Program-made: the position numbers and the translations under genes
Source of the DNA: Thaumarchaeota archaeon 13_1_40CM_4_38_7
Lineage (GTDB): Archaea > Thermoproteota > Nitrososphaeria > Nitrososphaerales > Nitrosopumilaceae
Assembly (NCBI GenBank): GCA_001917995.1
Contig: MNFB01000058.1
Location: 1-33,510 of the forward strand
Direction of reading: 5' to 3'
DNA: 33,510 nucleotides
The notes under the pieces: model-generated
What the model was told of the DNA's origin: nothing
Databases searched by the model: none
The model's input: the letters and a program-made list of their open reading frames with translations, nothing else
Part shown: positions 15,001 through 22,170 of the stretch, in pieces
Numbering within the stretch: position 1 is the first letter of the stretch
How the letters are laid out: each line of letters begins with the position of its first letter

Positions 15001-15777
15001 ATGATAACAATCAAATTTCTTGGAGGAGCAAAAAAATCATTTTCACGTGACAGTCTGACCATTGAAAGCGATCCCATGTCGGTGTCCGACCTTCTTAACT
15101 ATCTTCAGAAAATCCTTCCTAGGAATCCTACTTTTGACATGAAAAATATTCTTGTTGCGGTAAATGGAGTAGATTCTTCTGCATTACAAGGCCAGAACAC
15201 AAATCTTAAGGACGGAGATATAATAACCATAATTCCACTAGTACATGGAGGCGGATTGAATAGAAAACGGTATGTCATTGTTAACACAAACGTGGAACTA
15301 ATAAAATTGAAAAAAACTGAGGACGATCCAGTCACATTTCTTGAAGTTTTACGTGGTAAATATCCAAACTTAGTAATACAAGGCATTCAATCTAATTACA
15401 TCCTTGATCTCAAACATGTGAAAAAGGTTCTTACTTTATCGCTTGCAGCCGAAAAAGCCGGAGAATTACTGTCTAATAAAATGGAGACTGATATTATAAT
15501 GAGATTTGCATGTACAAGACAGATAAGTGATGCTATTACTAAAGTAGGTTTACAAAAAGGCATAGATTACGTACTAGTAATAGTTGGAAAAAGATCCTCA
15601 ATAGATAAGTTATTCAGAGAAATCAAGCACATGCTGATAATTCACTGGACTTTTGCGAATAATGCTAAGTTTATCCAACAGGAATTTTCAATAACTAGAA
15701 AAGAGCTTGATTCTATCATATCTACAACTCCTCTTGAGGATGTCTTGGCTGAAAGGTCAGCAGTTTTATTCCGTTAA
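15001..15777 (+). CDS. Fusion of a MoaD/ThiS-like beta-grasp domain with the KEOPS subunit Cgi121
   Basis: Residues 1-85 form a ubiquitin-like beta-grasp domain of MoaD/ThiS/SAMP type: MITIKFLGGAKKSF at the start, VAVNGVDSSALQG in the middle, LKDGDIITIIPLVHGGG at 70-85. Residues 90-258 match Cgi121, the KEOPS component that binds tRNA and activates Bud32, including IQGIQSNYILDLKHVKKVL and FACTRQISDAITKVGLQKG. The Gly-Gly-Gly at 83-85 sits just where free sulfur carriers end. The ATG at 15001 is chosen because the TATA box (CATATAAAAC, 14973-14982) lies about 25 nt upstream; a TTG at 14989 would add four residues. TsaC and a THUMP protein are convergent neighbours. The fusion and its boundaries are visible; cleavage at the glycines is speculation. 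Confidence 0.8.
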   Translation: MITIKFLGGAKKSFSRDSLTIESDPMSVSDLLNYLQKILPRNPTFDMKNILVAVNGVDSSALQGQNTNLKDGDIITIIPLVHGGGLNRKRYVIVNTNVELIKLKKTEDDPVTFLEVLRGKYPNLVIQGIQSNYILDLKHVKKVLTLSLAAEKAGELLSNKMETDIIMRFACTRQISDAITKVGLQKGIDYVLVIVGKRSSIDKLFREIKHMLIIHWTFANNAKFIQQEFSITRKELDSIISTTPLEDVLAERSAVLFR

Positions 15778-16287
15778 ATCGCGTTTCATTTTTAATGTAC
15801 TTACTATGTCATTTTCTTTGAGCACAGATGTGCCAGTAGTTCCACCAAGAATCTCTACAATTACATTCCAATCGAATTTTTCTAGTGATACCTTATTTTG
15901 AATATTTTTTGCAATAGAATCTATTACTTCCTTAGATGACAAGTCTGAACCTCTCTTTTCAATGGTTATTCTGTAGGTGTCATTGGGGTTCATTATATTG
16001 ATATGATTTTGTACAGAACTTGCTATACTCTCAATAGTTGTTTTAGTAGTCTCTTGAATTGGTATGAACCGACGACAAAATCTAATACACCACGGTTCAT
16101 CAAGAATTTTCTTTTTAATTTCATTTACAACAGCAAGCGGATCAAGTATAGTAGTTATGGTAATAATTCCTGAAAAAGAAGAAATCTCTATCATGGGTGA
16201 AATGTCTCCTAAATTGTAGAGGATTTTTAAGATCTCATTGGAAGCTTCCTCTTCAAGATGACGATTACATGTAACGATTAGATTCAC
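15766..16287 (-). CDS. THUMP-domain RNA-binding protein (Tan1-like)
   Basis: A 173-aa protein with a THUMP-type pattern: an N-terminal ferredoxin-like part (MNLIVTCNRHLEEEASNEIL), ISSFSGIITITTILDP, then CIRFCRRFIPIQ and a final VSLEKFDWNVIVEILGGTTGTSVL strand pair (shown in parts, residues 128-157). Tan1-like THUMP proteins bind tRNA and in eukaryotes are needed for acetylcytidine formation in tRNA-Ser and tRNA-Leu. It overlaps the upstream tsaC by 4 nt (ATGA at 16284-16287), so the two are translationally coupled, and overlaps the Cgi121 fusion by 12 nt. A catalytic domain is absent. Which modification it serves is not shown. Confidence 0.8.
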   Translation of the reverse strand: MNLIVTCNRHLEEEASNEILKILYNLGDISPMIEISSFSGIITITTILDPLAVVNEIKKKILDEPWCIRFCRRFIPIQETTKTTIESIASSVQNHINIMNPNDTYRITIEKRGSDLSSKEVIDSIAKNIQNKVSLEKFDWNVIVEILGGTTGTSVLKENDIVSTLKMKRDLTE

Positions 16288-16883
16288 AATATGCTCATTA
16301 ACTCCTTCTCTTTTACTTTGCCCTCTCGTATTATCTCTAATTTGTTATCAATAACTTCTACAATGGTAGATTCTGCAGAATCAGAAATCTTTCCACCATC
16401 CAGGAGAACATCGTAGCCAGAAATTTTGCTGGGTATTTCACTTGAATCTTTGAAGGGCGGAAGACCTGAAAGATTTGCACTAGTTCCAACGAGTAGCTTG
16501 CATTCCTTAAGAAGTGACAATAAACAGGAGTGATTGGGAACCCGTACCGCAATTTTGCCTTTTAGATTTAATGAATTTGCAATTTCTCTTTTCTTTACCT
16601 TTAGAATCAATGTCACTGCTCCCGGCCAGAATTTGTTTGCTATTTTTTCTGACAATTCATCAAAAAAGGCGATCTTTTCGATCTCTTCTTTAGAATAACC
16701 AAGAACTGGAAGTAGTTTTGTTTTCTCTCTCCCTTTTATCTTGTATATTGTTTTGACTGCCTCATGATTATATGGATCGCATCCTATGCCGTACACAGTA
16801 TCAGTAGGTAGTACAACTACGCCGCCTTTCTTTATTGCCTCTAAAGCCACTTTGATTCCTTCTTCATTACACTGTACGTTCAC
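16284..16883 (-). CDS. tsaC: L-threonylcarbamoyladenylate synthase (TsaC/YrdC family)
   Basis: This 199-aa enzyme makes threonylcarbamoyl-AMP from threonine, bicarbonate and ATP, the first step in t6A synthesis at tRNA position 37. The YrdC signature is clear: GGVVVLPTDTVYGIGCDPYN at residues 20-39, KIKGREKTKLLPVL, the FWPGAVTLIL motif near residue 87, VRVPNHS and VGTSANLSGLPP. It lacks the extra Sua5 C-terminal domain, so it is the short TsaC form. It is coupled to the THUMP gene and lies beside Cgi121, which acts in the second step of the same pathway. The ATG at 16883 is a clean start. Confidence 0.95.
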   Translation of the reverse strand: MNVQCNEEGIKVALEAIKKGGVVVLPTDTVYGIGCDPYNHEAVKTIYKIKGREKTKLLPVLGYSKEEIEKIAFFDELSEKIANKFWPGAVTLILKVKKREIANSLNLKGKIAVRVPNHSCLLSLLKECKLLVGTSANLSGLPPFKDSSEIPSKISGYDVLLDGGKISDSAESTIVEVIDNKLEIIREGKVKEKELMSIL

Positions 16884-16959
16884 GAAGCTCTTTGATGGAA
16901 TCTAGTAAATTATCTCTTGTTATAAAAATAATATAAGATTGAATGTGTACTATTGAACA

Positions 16960-17073
16960 ATGGGTGAAGAAATTTCTCAATGCCAATGCACTCCTGGAGG
17001 AAAGACCTACGTGAATGAAGACGGTATGCACATCTGTGTTTCATGTGGCGGCTGGATAGAGCCAGCTACGTAG
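16960..17073 (+). CDS. Zinc-binding mini-protein (37 aa)
   Basis: An ATG-to-TAG frame of 37 codons encodes MGEEISQCQCTPGGKTYV followed by MHICVSCGGWIEPAT. The CxC and CxxC pairs would make a one-zinc ribbon or knuckle. A TATA box (AATATAAGATT, about 16929-16939) is about 25 nt upstream, giving a leaderless message. No family is recognised. It stands divergent from tsaC and upstream of another small ORF with its own promoter. Confidence 0.6.
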   Translation: MGEEISQCQCTPGGKTYVNEDGMHICVSCGGWIEPAT

Positions 17074-17138
17074 GTATGGATTAATACCTGTCTGCAAACT
17101 TTGTAAATCCTTTATAGGAAATATCTTCTCTAACTAAC

Positions 17139-17231
17139 ATGTCTGACGAGTTTGAGAATGACTTTGAGGATGACTTTGAAGACGATGAGGAAGACGAGGA
17201 CGAAGAAATTGAAGACGAGAAAGACGGTTAA
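17139..17231 (+). CDS. Highly acidic mini-protein (30 aa)
   Basis: An ATG-to-TAA frame of 30 codons encodes a peptide of almost only Asp, Glu, Phe and Lys (it begins MSDEFENDFEDDFEDD and ends EDEKDG). A TATA-like TTTATAGG at 17111-17118 is about 25 nt upstream, fitting leaderless translation. The stop codon overlaps the stop of the convergent regulator gene (TTAA, 17228-17231). Its extreme acidity would suit binding to a basic protein such as a histone or ribosomal protein, but that is guesswork. It could also be a chance frame in a purine-rich stretch. Confidence 0.5.
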   Translation: MSDEFENDFEDDFEDDEEDEDEEIEDEKDG

Positions 17232-17518
17232 ATTCTTAGTCCAAAGGAGTCTGCAAACTCTCTAAACCCACGATAGGCCTGCAAAAACTCTCGCCCTCTC
17301 TCACTGATTCTATATTTGCACGCCCTTTCTGACGTTGTCTGCTCTAGGAGTCCTTGTTGTACTAGTGTTTCCAAAATTTTTGAGAGTCGACTGTAAGAAA
17401 CATTTGCTTTTCGTATGAGATAAGTTACACTTGCCCCCGACTCATCGGGAACTTCGTCTCTAGTGGTAGCAAGTATGTCACCTATTATACTCATATGTGT
17501 TCTATATGTTGCTGCCAA
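17228..17518 (-). CDS. ArnR-like winged-helix regulator, coupled to a membrane protein gene
   Basis: A 96-aa DNA-binding protein and paralogue of the regulator at 10390-10677. Shared features are AATYRTHMSIIGDILATT at the start, the recognition helix KANVSYSRLSKILETL at about residues 37-52, the wing (SERACKYRISERG) and the end FADSFGLRI. Its first codons overlap the last codons of the upstream membrane protein by 17 nt, so the two are made together. That gives an arrangement in which a membrane protein could sense a signal and the regulator respond, similar in outline to Sulfolobus ArnR, which carries its membrane segments within one chain. The link is inferred from gene order. Confidence 0.85.
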   Translation of the reverse strand: MAATYRTHMSIIGDILATTRDEVPDESGASVTYLIRKANVSYSRLSKILETLVQQGLLEQTTSERACKYRISERGREFLQAYRGFREFADSFGLRI

Positions 17519-18137
17519 ACCTTACACCTCTCAGAGGTACTTGAGAAATTGGTATGAATAATGCGCCTAATCCAGCTATTTTTGTAGAAATAGAAATGAA
17601 GTAAAGGACAGACTGTGGGAAAACGACAGAATACCATCCAAGAAATTCGCCCATTGCAAGCAGACCAAGACCCGCTGCTACAAAAATAGTACTCTTCTTC
17701 CTGTTTTCCATGTAGGACATTATGGTCTCAATTGTCCCATATACCAATAGGATAAAAGAAATTGACCTTATAATATGCTCAATTGAATTGCCTGGTATGA
17801 TGAAAAGAGGCACTGCTATGGATTTGAAATATCTTGATTTTGGGAAGAAGGACTTTATGCCATGAGAAAATGCAATGAAAAAGTATCCTATTGTTTGGAT
17901 TCCTATGCCAAGTGTTTGAATCCACATATCGACCTTTACGTAATTTAGGATGAAAGATTCTGTGAGATATCCAAAACCAACAACACCAAATCCTATACCA
18001 ATCGAAAAAAAGGCGATATTTAATCTGAATAGTGTCGGGCTCCCGGTATTTTTGAATCCAATATATGCAAAAATTCCTAACACAAGGCCAACTAGAAAAC
18101 CTAATAGGTTAAGAGCTGTTTCAAGTACAAATTCCAA
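17502..18137 (-). CDS. Polytopic membrane protein of unknown function
   Basis: A 211-aa protein with six or seven probable transmembrane helices (about residues 6-28, 37-58, 72-90, 105-118, 122-140, 150-168, 175-197) and short loops. The long hydrophobic segments contain Gly and aromatic residues. A conserved His lies in AFSHGIKSFFPKSRYF at the fourth loop. Its TTG at 18137 is about 25 nt from TATA-like CTTAATTAATTTT. It overlaps the ArnR-like regulator by 17 nt. No family is recognised beyond a general resemblance to small thaumarchaeal membrane proteins found beside regulators. Sensing through the membrane is plausible but not shown. Confidence 0.8.
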   Translation of the reverse strand: MEFVLETALNLLGFLVGLVLGIFAYIGFKNTGSPTLFRLNIAFFSIGIGFGVVGFGYLTESFILNYVKVDMWIQTLGIGIQTIGYFFIAFSHGIKSFFPKSRYFKSIAVPLFIIPGNSIEHIIRSISFILLVYGTIETIMSYMENRKKSTIFVAAGLGLLAMGEFLGWYSVVFPQSVLYFISISTKIAGLGALFIPISQVPLRGVRFGSNI

Positions 18138-18187
18138 CTATGCGCACTAGCCTCTAAAATTAATTAAGTCTTACAGTAGATTTTTTT

Positions 18188-18394
18188 CTACCATTCATCA
18201 AGAGTTCCAGATGTAATTCCTTCATTATCGTTTGCATAATCTCCCAAAATATCAGAATATTTGGCATCCTTGTAGGCTATGAATTTCACGTATTCTCCAT
18301 ATGTCATATCAAGAGAACAATGCGAACATCTAACATACGAAAAATCGTCCCCAAGCTCAGCTATTTCTTCGCATTGAGGGCATTTTACTTTCAT
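18188..18394 (-). CDS. Zinc-ribbon hypothetical protein (68 aa)
   Basis: The N-terminus holds two CxxC pairs, CPQC at residues 5-8 and CSHC at residues 23-26, forming a zinc ribbon; the rest is an acidic, aromatic-rich tail (YKDAKYSDILGDYANDNEG). A TATA-like stretch about 26 nt upstream of the ATG precedes it, in a short divergent spacer shared with the YggX-like gene at 18466. No named family is recognised. The small size and ribbon are typical of archaeal proteins that bind nucleic acid or act as subunits. Confidence 0.75.
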   Translation of the reverse strand: MKVKCPQCEEIAELGDDFSYVRCSHCSLDMTYGEYVKFIAYKDAKYSDILGDYANDNEGITSGTLDEW

Positions 18395-18465
18395 ACGATA
18401 TCTTGTACTTCAATCCTAATATCTCTTCTTAAAAGAATAAATTACTTTGTTCTACTTGACTTGCT

Positions 18466-18741
18466 ATGACAAGAGTCTGCACAAAATGTAAGAAAGAAAT
18501 TCCAGATGGAGCTGATCTCGATCCCATATCTTCCGTATATCCTTGTTGCAATGAATGTTGGTCTGAATGGAAACAATATAGAGTCATGGTTATGAATGAA
18601 ATGAAACTTGATATGTCTATGCCAGATCACAGGAAGCTACTAAAAAAATACGAAAAAGTCTTTGTTGGTGTCATGACCCCAGAAGGCGATGTTATAAATT
18701 TTGCAGATGAAAATCAAAGAAAACCAGACACGCCTACCTAA
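18466..18741 (+). CDS. Zinc-ribbon protein with a YggX (Fe(II)-trafficking)-like segment
   Basis: A 91-aa protein. The N-terminus has CTKC at residues 5-8 and CCNEC at 27-31, a zinc-ribbon arrangement. From WSEWKQYRVMVMNEMKLDMS to LLKKYEKVF the sequence follows the bacterial YggX pattern (WxEWxxxQxMLINExxLxxxDPxxRxFL), a small protein linked to iron handling and oxidative-damage protection. The order ribbon-then-YggX-like helix differs from bacterial YggX, which begins with its single CxRC-type element. A TATA-like stretch about 26 nt upstream of ATG 18466 suggests a leaderless message. The stop overlaps that of the repeat protein at 18738. Function in iron metabolism is inferred from resemblance. 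Confidence 0.6.
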   Translation: MTRVCTKCKKEIPDGADLDPISSVYPCCNECWSEWKQYRVMVMNEMKLDMSMPDHRKLLKKYEKVFVGVMTPEGDVINFADENQRKPDTPT

Positions 18742-19199
18742 ATTCCTATTTCCTTCCTAGCATTTTCAGGAATGATCAGACAGATTTTCTTTCGAGACTC
18801 CTCATCAAGAGACATAACTATTTTTTTAATATTGCTTGAAAGTATGTTCTTTTGTTCCTGAGATAATGACATATAGATTTCTAAAATTCCATCTAGATTA
18901 AACAATACTATCTTTTCAGGATGATTTACAATCTCCATTATATAGGTTGAAAACATGATTGTTCTTTGTTCTTCGGACAAGTTACATAAGATTTCAAGCC
19001 ATGTTTTGAACAAGGTTGAGAATTTATCGAACTGTATGGTAGGCCCAGCATATAATGCATTGTTTATGATCTCTTTTTTATCTTCTTGTGACATTGAAAA
19101 AAATTCTAACAATCTTTTTTTTAAGATCGGCTTTCTTAGAAATTCAGGAAGGCCCGCTAAATTCACTATGATATTTCCTGCGTAATTTGGTTGTGACAT
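18738..19199 (-). CDS. All-helical hypothetical protein with tandem repeats
   Basis: A 153-aa protein of unknown family, probably entirely alpha-helical. Three imperfect repeats of about 38 residues can be seen: one beginning FSMSQEDKKEIINN, a second CNLSEEQRTIMFSTY, a third MSLSQEQKNILSSN, and a partial fourth LDEESRKKICLII. Each starts with [SL]S[QE]E[DQ][KR]. The sequence between repeats is hydrophobic. No signal or membrane helix is evident. Such repeats often build a solenoid that binds a protein partner. The stop overlaps that of the convergent YggX-like gene (18738-18741). Confidence 0.7.
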   Translation of the reverse strand: MSQPNYAGNIIVNLAGLPEFLRKPILKKRLLEFFSMSQEDKKEIINNALYAGPTIQFDKFSTLFKTWLEILCNLSEEQRTIMFSTYIMEIVNHPEKIVLFNLDGILEIYMSLSQEQKNILSSNIKKIVMSLDEESRKKICLIIPENARKEIGI

Positions 19200-19280
19200 A
19201 CAAAACTTCGAACGATTCTTCTACACTAAAATTGTATTGTTAAGATTTGGCTTAAATATCTCCGCTTATGCTCTCCCTGT

Positions 19281-20285
19281 ATGCCTTCTACAGTTACTGT
19301 CGGCGGTTTTTACGGTGACGAAGGTAAAGGAAAAATAGTTTCCTACCTTGCGATGAAAGACAACCCTTCAATAGCTGTAAGAGGTGGCGTAGGTCCAAAC
19401 GCCGGTCATACTATAGAACATAATAACAAAAAATACAAAGTAAGAATGTTACCAAGTGCATTTTTGAATCCTAACACGAGATTGCTTATAGGGCCAGGGG
19501 TAGTTGTAAGTACTGACGTACTTCTAAAGGAGATAGAGGAATTCGGAGTAAAGGACAGATCTTTTGTTGATTATCAATGTGGTATAATTGAAGAATCTCA
19601 TAAAAAAATTGATTCGGAAGGAAGATTAAAAGAATCCATCGGTAGTACCGGCACAGGAACAGGTCCTGCTAATGCAGATAGAGCAATGAGGACATTAAGG
19701 CTTGCAAAGGACGTGGAATCTCTGGCGCTTTATCTTGATGACATTCCTAATGCAATCAGTTTTGCACTTGAAAGAAAGGAAAAAGTTCTTGTAGAAGGCA
19801 CGCAAGGAACATTTCTCTCACTCTGGCACGGTACGTATCCATATGTGACATCAAAAGATGTTACTGCATCAGGGATATGTGCAGATGTCGGAATTGGACC
19901 TAAGAATGTTGATGATGTAGTAATTGTTTTCAAATCGTTCGTTACCAGAGTAGGAGGAGGACCTCTGAAAAATGAGATCAGCCCAGAACAGGCCATAATA
20001 AAAGGCTGGCAGGAGATTGGTACTGTTACCGGAAGACAAAGACGTGCAGCTGATTTTGATTTTGATCTTGCTAAAAGGGCAATTATGCTAAACAGCGCAA
20101 CTCAAATTGCACTTACTAAACTAGATGTTGTATTTCCTGAGTGTGCGCACATGCAGTCATTCTCTGATCTCAGCTCTCCTGCAAAATATTTTATAAAAAC
20201 TATAGAAGATCAACTAAAAGTACCAGTAACTCTGATTGGTACTGGTCCAGATGTTAATGACATCGTAGATAGAAGAGAGCAATAG
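19281..20285 (+). CDS. purA: Adenylosuccinate synthetase
   Basis: This 334-aa GTP-dependent enzyme condenses IMP with aspartate to adenylosuccinate, which PurB then cleaves. The GTP/IMP-binding signature GGFYGDEGKGK is at residues 7-17, and RGGVGPNAGHTI at 34-45 is the second family motif. STGTGTGPANADRAM near 122 and the KLDVVFP C-terminal segment (base recognition) also match. The length is the short archaeal form. ATG 19281 is about 26 nt from a TATA box (GCTTAAATATC, 19250-19260), so it is leaderless. purB lies far away at 3252-4613 on the other strand. Confidence 0.97.
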   Translation: MPSTVTVGGFYGDEGKGKIVSYLAMKDNPSIAVRGGVGPNAGHTIEHNNKKYKVRMLPSAFLNPNTRLLIGPGVVVSTDVLLKEIEEFGVKDRSFVDYQCGIIEESHKKIDSEGRLKESIGSTGTGTGPANADRAMRTLRLAKDVESLALYLDDIPNAISFALERKEKVLVEGTQGTFLSLWHGTYPYVTSKDVTASGICADVGIGPKNVDDVVIVFKSFVTRVGGGPLKNEISPEQAIIKGWQEIGTVTGRQRRAADFDFDLAKRAIMLNSATQIALTKLDVVFPECAHMQSFSDLSSPAKYFIKTIEDQLKVPVTLIGTGPDVNDIVDRREQ

Positions 20286-20328
20286 TAAACGACTACTTTT
20301 AATGTGGATGATCTTGGAAGAAATCTAT

Positions 20329-20985
20329 ATGGCAAAGTTTCCATATTACATTGAAGTCTATGATCTGATAGAATTTTCAAGGCTTGTTTGTGCTTTAGAA
20401 CGAATTCCGCGTACCTCTTTCTCATTTGACTTTGATAAAAGAAACGTCATTTCTGTGCAAATGGATGTACTCAAAGAACGACCAGTTAACTATTATGTTC
20501 AAACTGATAAAACTGGACATTATCTCTCATACGAACTTAAGGCAGGCAAAGAGAACTGTGACATTGTAAATACAATAACAAATCCTACCTACCTTTACTC
20601 CCCAATTGTCAGGGTAAAATCGTTACCAAACACACTAAAACCAGAAACCAACATGGACAAGGATGTAATGTATGAATCCCTTGAACTCGAGGATATTACC
20701 AGTTTGATAAAACTAAGCTATGGATTTGAAGAATCTCCATTTCCCTTATTCACTTTCCCGGATGGAACAAGATGGTTTGTAGGATTGTTTATGAATTTTA
20801 ACGAGTCTGACGAGTTCTCCTACTTTTGTCATGTTAGACTTGACTATGAACCTACAAAACCATTCCTAAAGTATTCCAGCAAGGACGGAACTGAACCGAC
20901 TTTTGTAAATTCCCTAAGCGATCATGGTTACTCATACCTTAAGGTAATAAAGCTAAAAGATAAACATCCTCTAGTCAAACTATGA
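20329..20985 (+). CDS. Hypothetical protein (218 aa) upstream of pyrF
   Basis: I recognise no family. The sequence is soluble and mixed alpha/beta, rich in Tyr, Phe, Pro and charged residues (KFPYYIEVYDLIEFSRLV at the start; DGTRWFVGLFMNFNESDEF in the middle). The ATG at 20329 is preferred; an in-frame ATG at 20302 overlaps the TATA-like CTTTTAATG and would put the promoter inside the gene. The stop overlaps the pyrF ATG by 4 nt (20982-20985), so the two are translationally coupled and may act in the same process. There is no evidence beyond that. Confidence 0.7.
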   Translation: MAKFPYYIEVYDLIEFSRLVCALERIPRTSFSFDFDKRNVISVQMDVLKERPVNYYVQTDKTGHYLSYELKAGKENCDIVNTITNPTYLYSPIVRVKSLPNTLKPETNMDKDVMYESLELEDITSLIKLSYGFEESPFPLFTFPDGTRWFVGLFMNFNESDEFSYFCHVRLDYEPTKPFLKYSSKDGTEPTFVNSLSDHGYSYLKVIKLKDKHPLVKL

Positions 20986-21731
20986 CCGACTTCAGAAAAC
21001 GAATGAAAGCTTCATCCTCAGACAAGAGCTTGGTAATTCTTGCAAATGATTTAGATGAAAATAGAGTGGATAAATTGGAAAGTAGAACAATGACTAACAT
21101 TAAAAATTTGAACAAGTATCTTTGTGCGATCAAACTTAATTTTCATGTGATCTTGCCACTAGGCAAGAAAAGCCTTGAAAAAATAAACCAAGCTGCGCAC
21201 GATGTGGGTTTACAAACAATAGCAGACATAAAACTAAATGATATTGGAAACACAAACAAGATTGCTGTAGAAAGACTGTGGGAATGTGGATTTGACGCCG
21301 TAATAGTTAACCCTATAATGGGACCGGAAAACTTGAAGGAATTAGTTAAATCTGTCCACAAGGATGGACATGGAATAATAACACTTGTACACATGAGCCA
21401 TCATGAAGCAAAATTGGGTTACGGACTAAGAGTGAAAGACTCTACTGGTAGGACGCTTATGCTTCACAAACTGTTCTTGAAATGGTCTTACTCGTTACAT
21501 GTAGATGGTGTTGTAGTTGGCGCAACTGTTCCTGAACTAATTACGTCATGTAGAAAAAAAATACGAGGTAATTGTGAAATATACTCTCCAGGTGTAGGAA
21601 CTCAGGGTGGTGATCCTAAAAAAACACTAGATGCAGGAGCCAATTATCTAATTATAGGTAGAACAATTCTTAATTCAAATAATCCTATTTATCAAGCAAG
21701 AAAATTCCAAAAGCTAACTCTCGAATCCTGA
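20982..21731 (+). CDS. pyrF: Orotidine 5'-phosphate decarboxylase
   Basis: A 249-aa TIM-barrel enzyme that decarboxylates OMP to UMP in pyrimidine synthesis. The catalytic tetrad lies in ADIKLNDIGNTN near residues 80-91 (Lys and two Asp). The N-terminal LVILANDLD has Asp at the substrate-binding position, and the phosphate loop at the C-terminus (PGVGTQGGDPKKTLDAGANYLIIGRTI, in parts) is complete. It is coupled by a 4-nt overlap to the upstream hypothetical gene, and its end overlaps the convergent Nudix gene by 18 nt. Confidence 0.95.
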   Translation: MTDFRKRMKASSSDKSLVILANDLDENRVDKLESRTMTNIKNLNKYLCAIKLNFHVILPLGKKSLEKINQAAHDVGLQTIADIKLNDIGNTNKIAVERLWECGFDAVIVNPIMGPENLKELVKSVHKDGHGIITLVHMSHHEAKLGYGLRVKDSTGRTLMLHKLFLKWSYSLHVDGVVVGATVPELITSCRKKIRGNCEIYSPGVGTQGGDPKKTLDAGANYLIIGRTILNSNNPIYQARKFQKLTLES

Positions 21732-22130
21732 ATCCTTGACTCTTTTTAATAAATTCTGCGCGGTTTTGTAAGTCAGCTTCTGCATAGCATCATTAAACCT
21801 AAGCCACGTGAAATTAAGATGCTCATGTGAAAGTTTTACATCACTTGTATTAGTCCTTGCTAGGAAAAAGGCAACTTGCTTGTGGACCAATTCCCCATTT
21901 CGTTGATAGTGGTATTCTATCTTGTCCTCAAAACCACTCACAAATTTGATATCTGATATGCCCGTTTCCTCTTTAACTTCCCGTAGAACCGTTTGTTTTA
22001 GTGTCTCACCCTTCTCGATATTTCCTTTCACAAAATCCCAATGACCCGAAGGATAATTCAGAAGTAAATAAATCTTACCGGAAGGAAATTCTTGGTAAAG
22101 AATTGCTCCCGCAGATCTTTCTTCTATCAT
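21714..22130 (-). CDS. Nudix hydrolase, dinucleoside-tetraphosphatase-like
   Basis: A 138-aa Nudix protein. The Nudix box GxxxxxExxxxxxxREUxEExG is seen from GNIEKGETLKQ through LREVKEETG (about residues 36-58), with the catalytic Glu residues in place. The nearby YPSGHWDFVKG and HLNFTWL segments are typical of Ap4A hydrolases, which break down alarmone-like diadenosine polyphosphates. A TATA-like GATTAAGTTATT lies 11-22 nt upstream of the ATG. It overlaps the 3' end of pyrF by 18 nt. Substrate is inferred from family; other nucleoside diphosphates are possible. Confidence 0.88.
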   Translation of the reverse strand: MIEERSAGAILYQEFPSGKIYLLLNYPSGHWDFVKGNIEKGETLKQTVLREVKEETGISDIKFVSGFEDKIEYHYQRNGELVHKQVAFFLARTNTSDVKLSHEHLNFTWLRFNDAMQKLTYKTAQNLLKRVKDSGFES

Positions 22131-22170
22131 AGTTTCCGGAATAACTTAATCTCCCAAGTATTTCTTTCTT

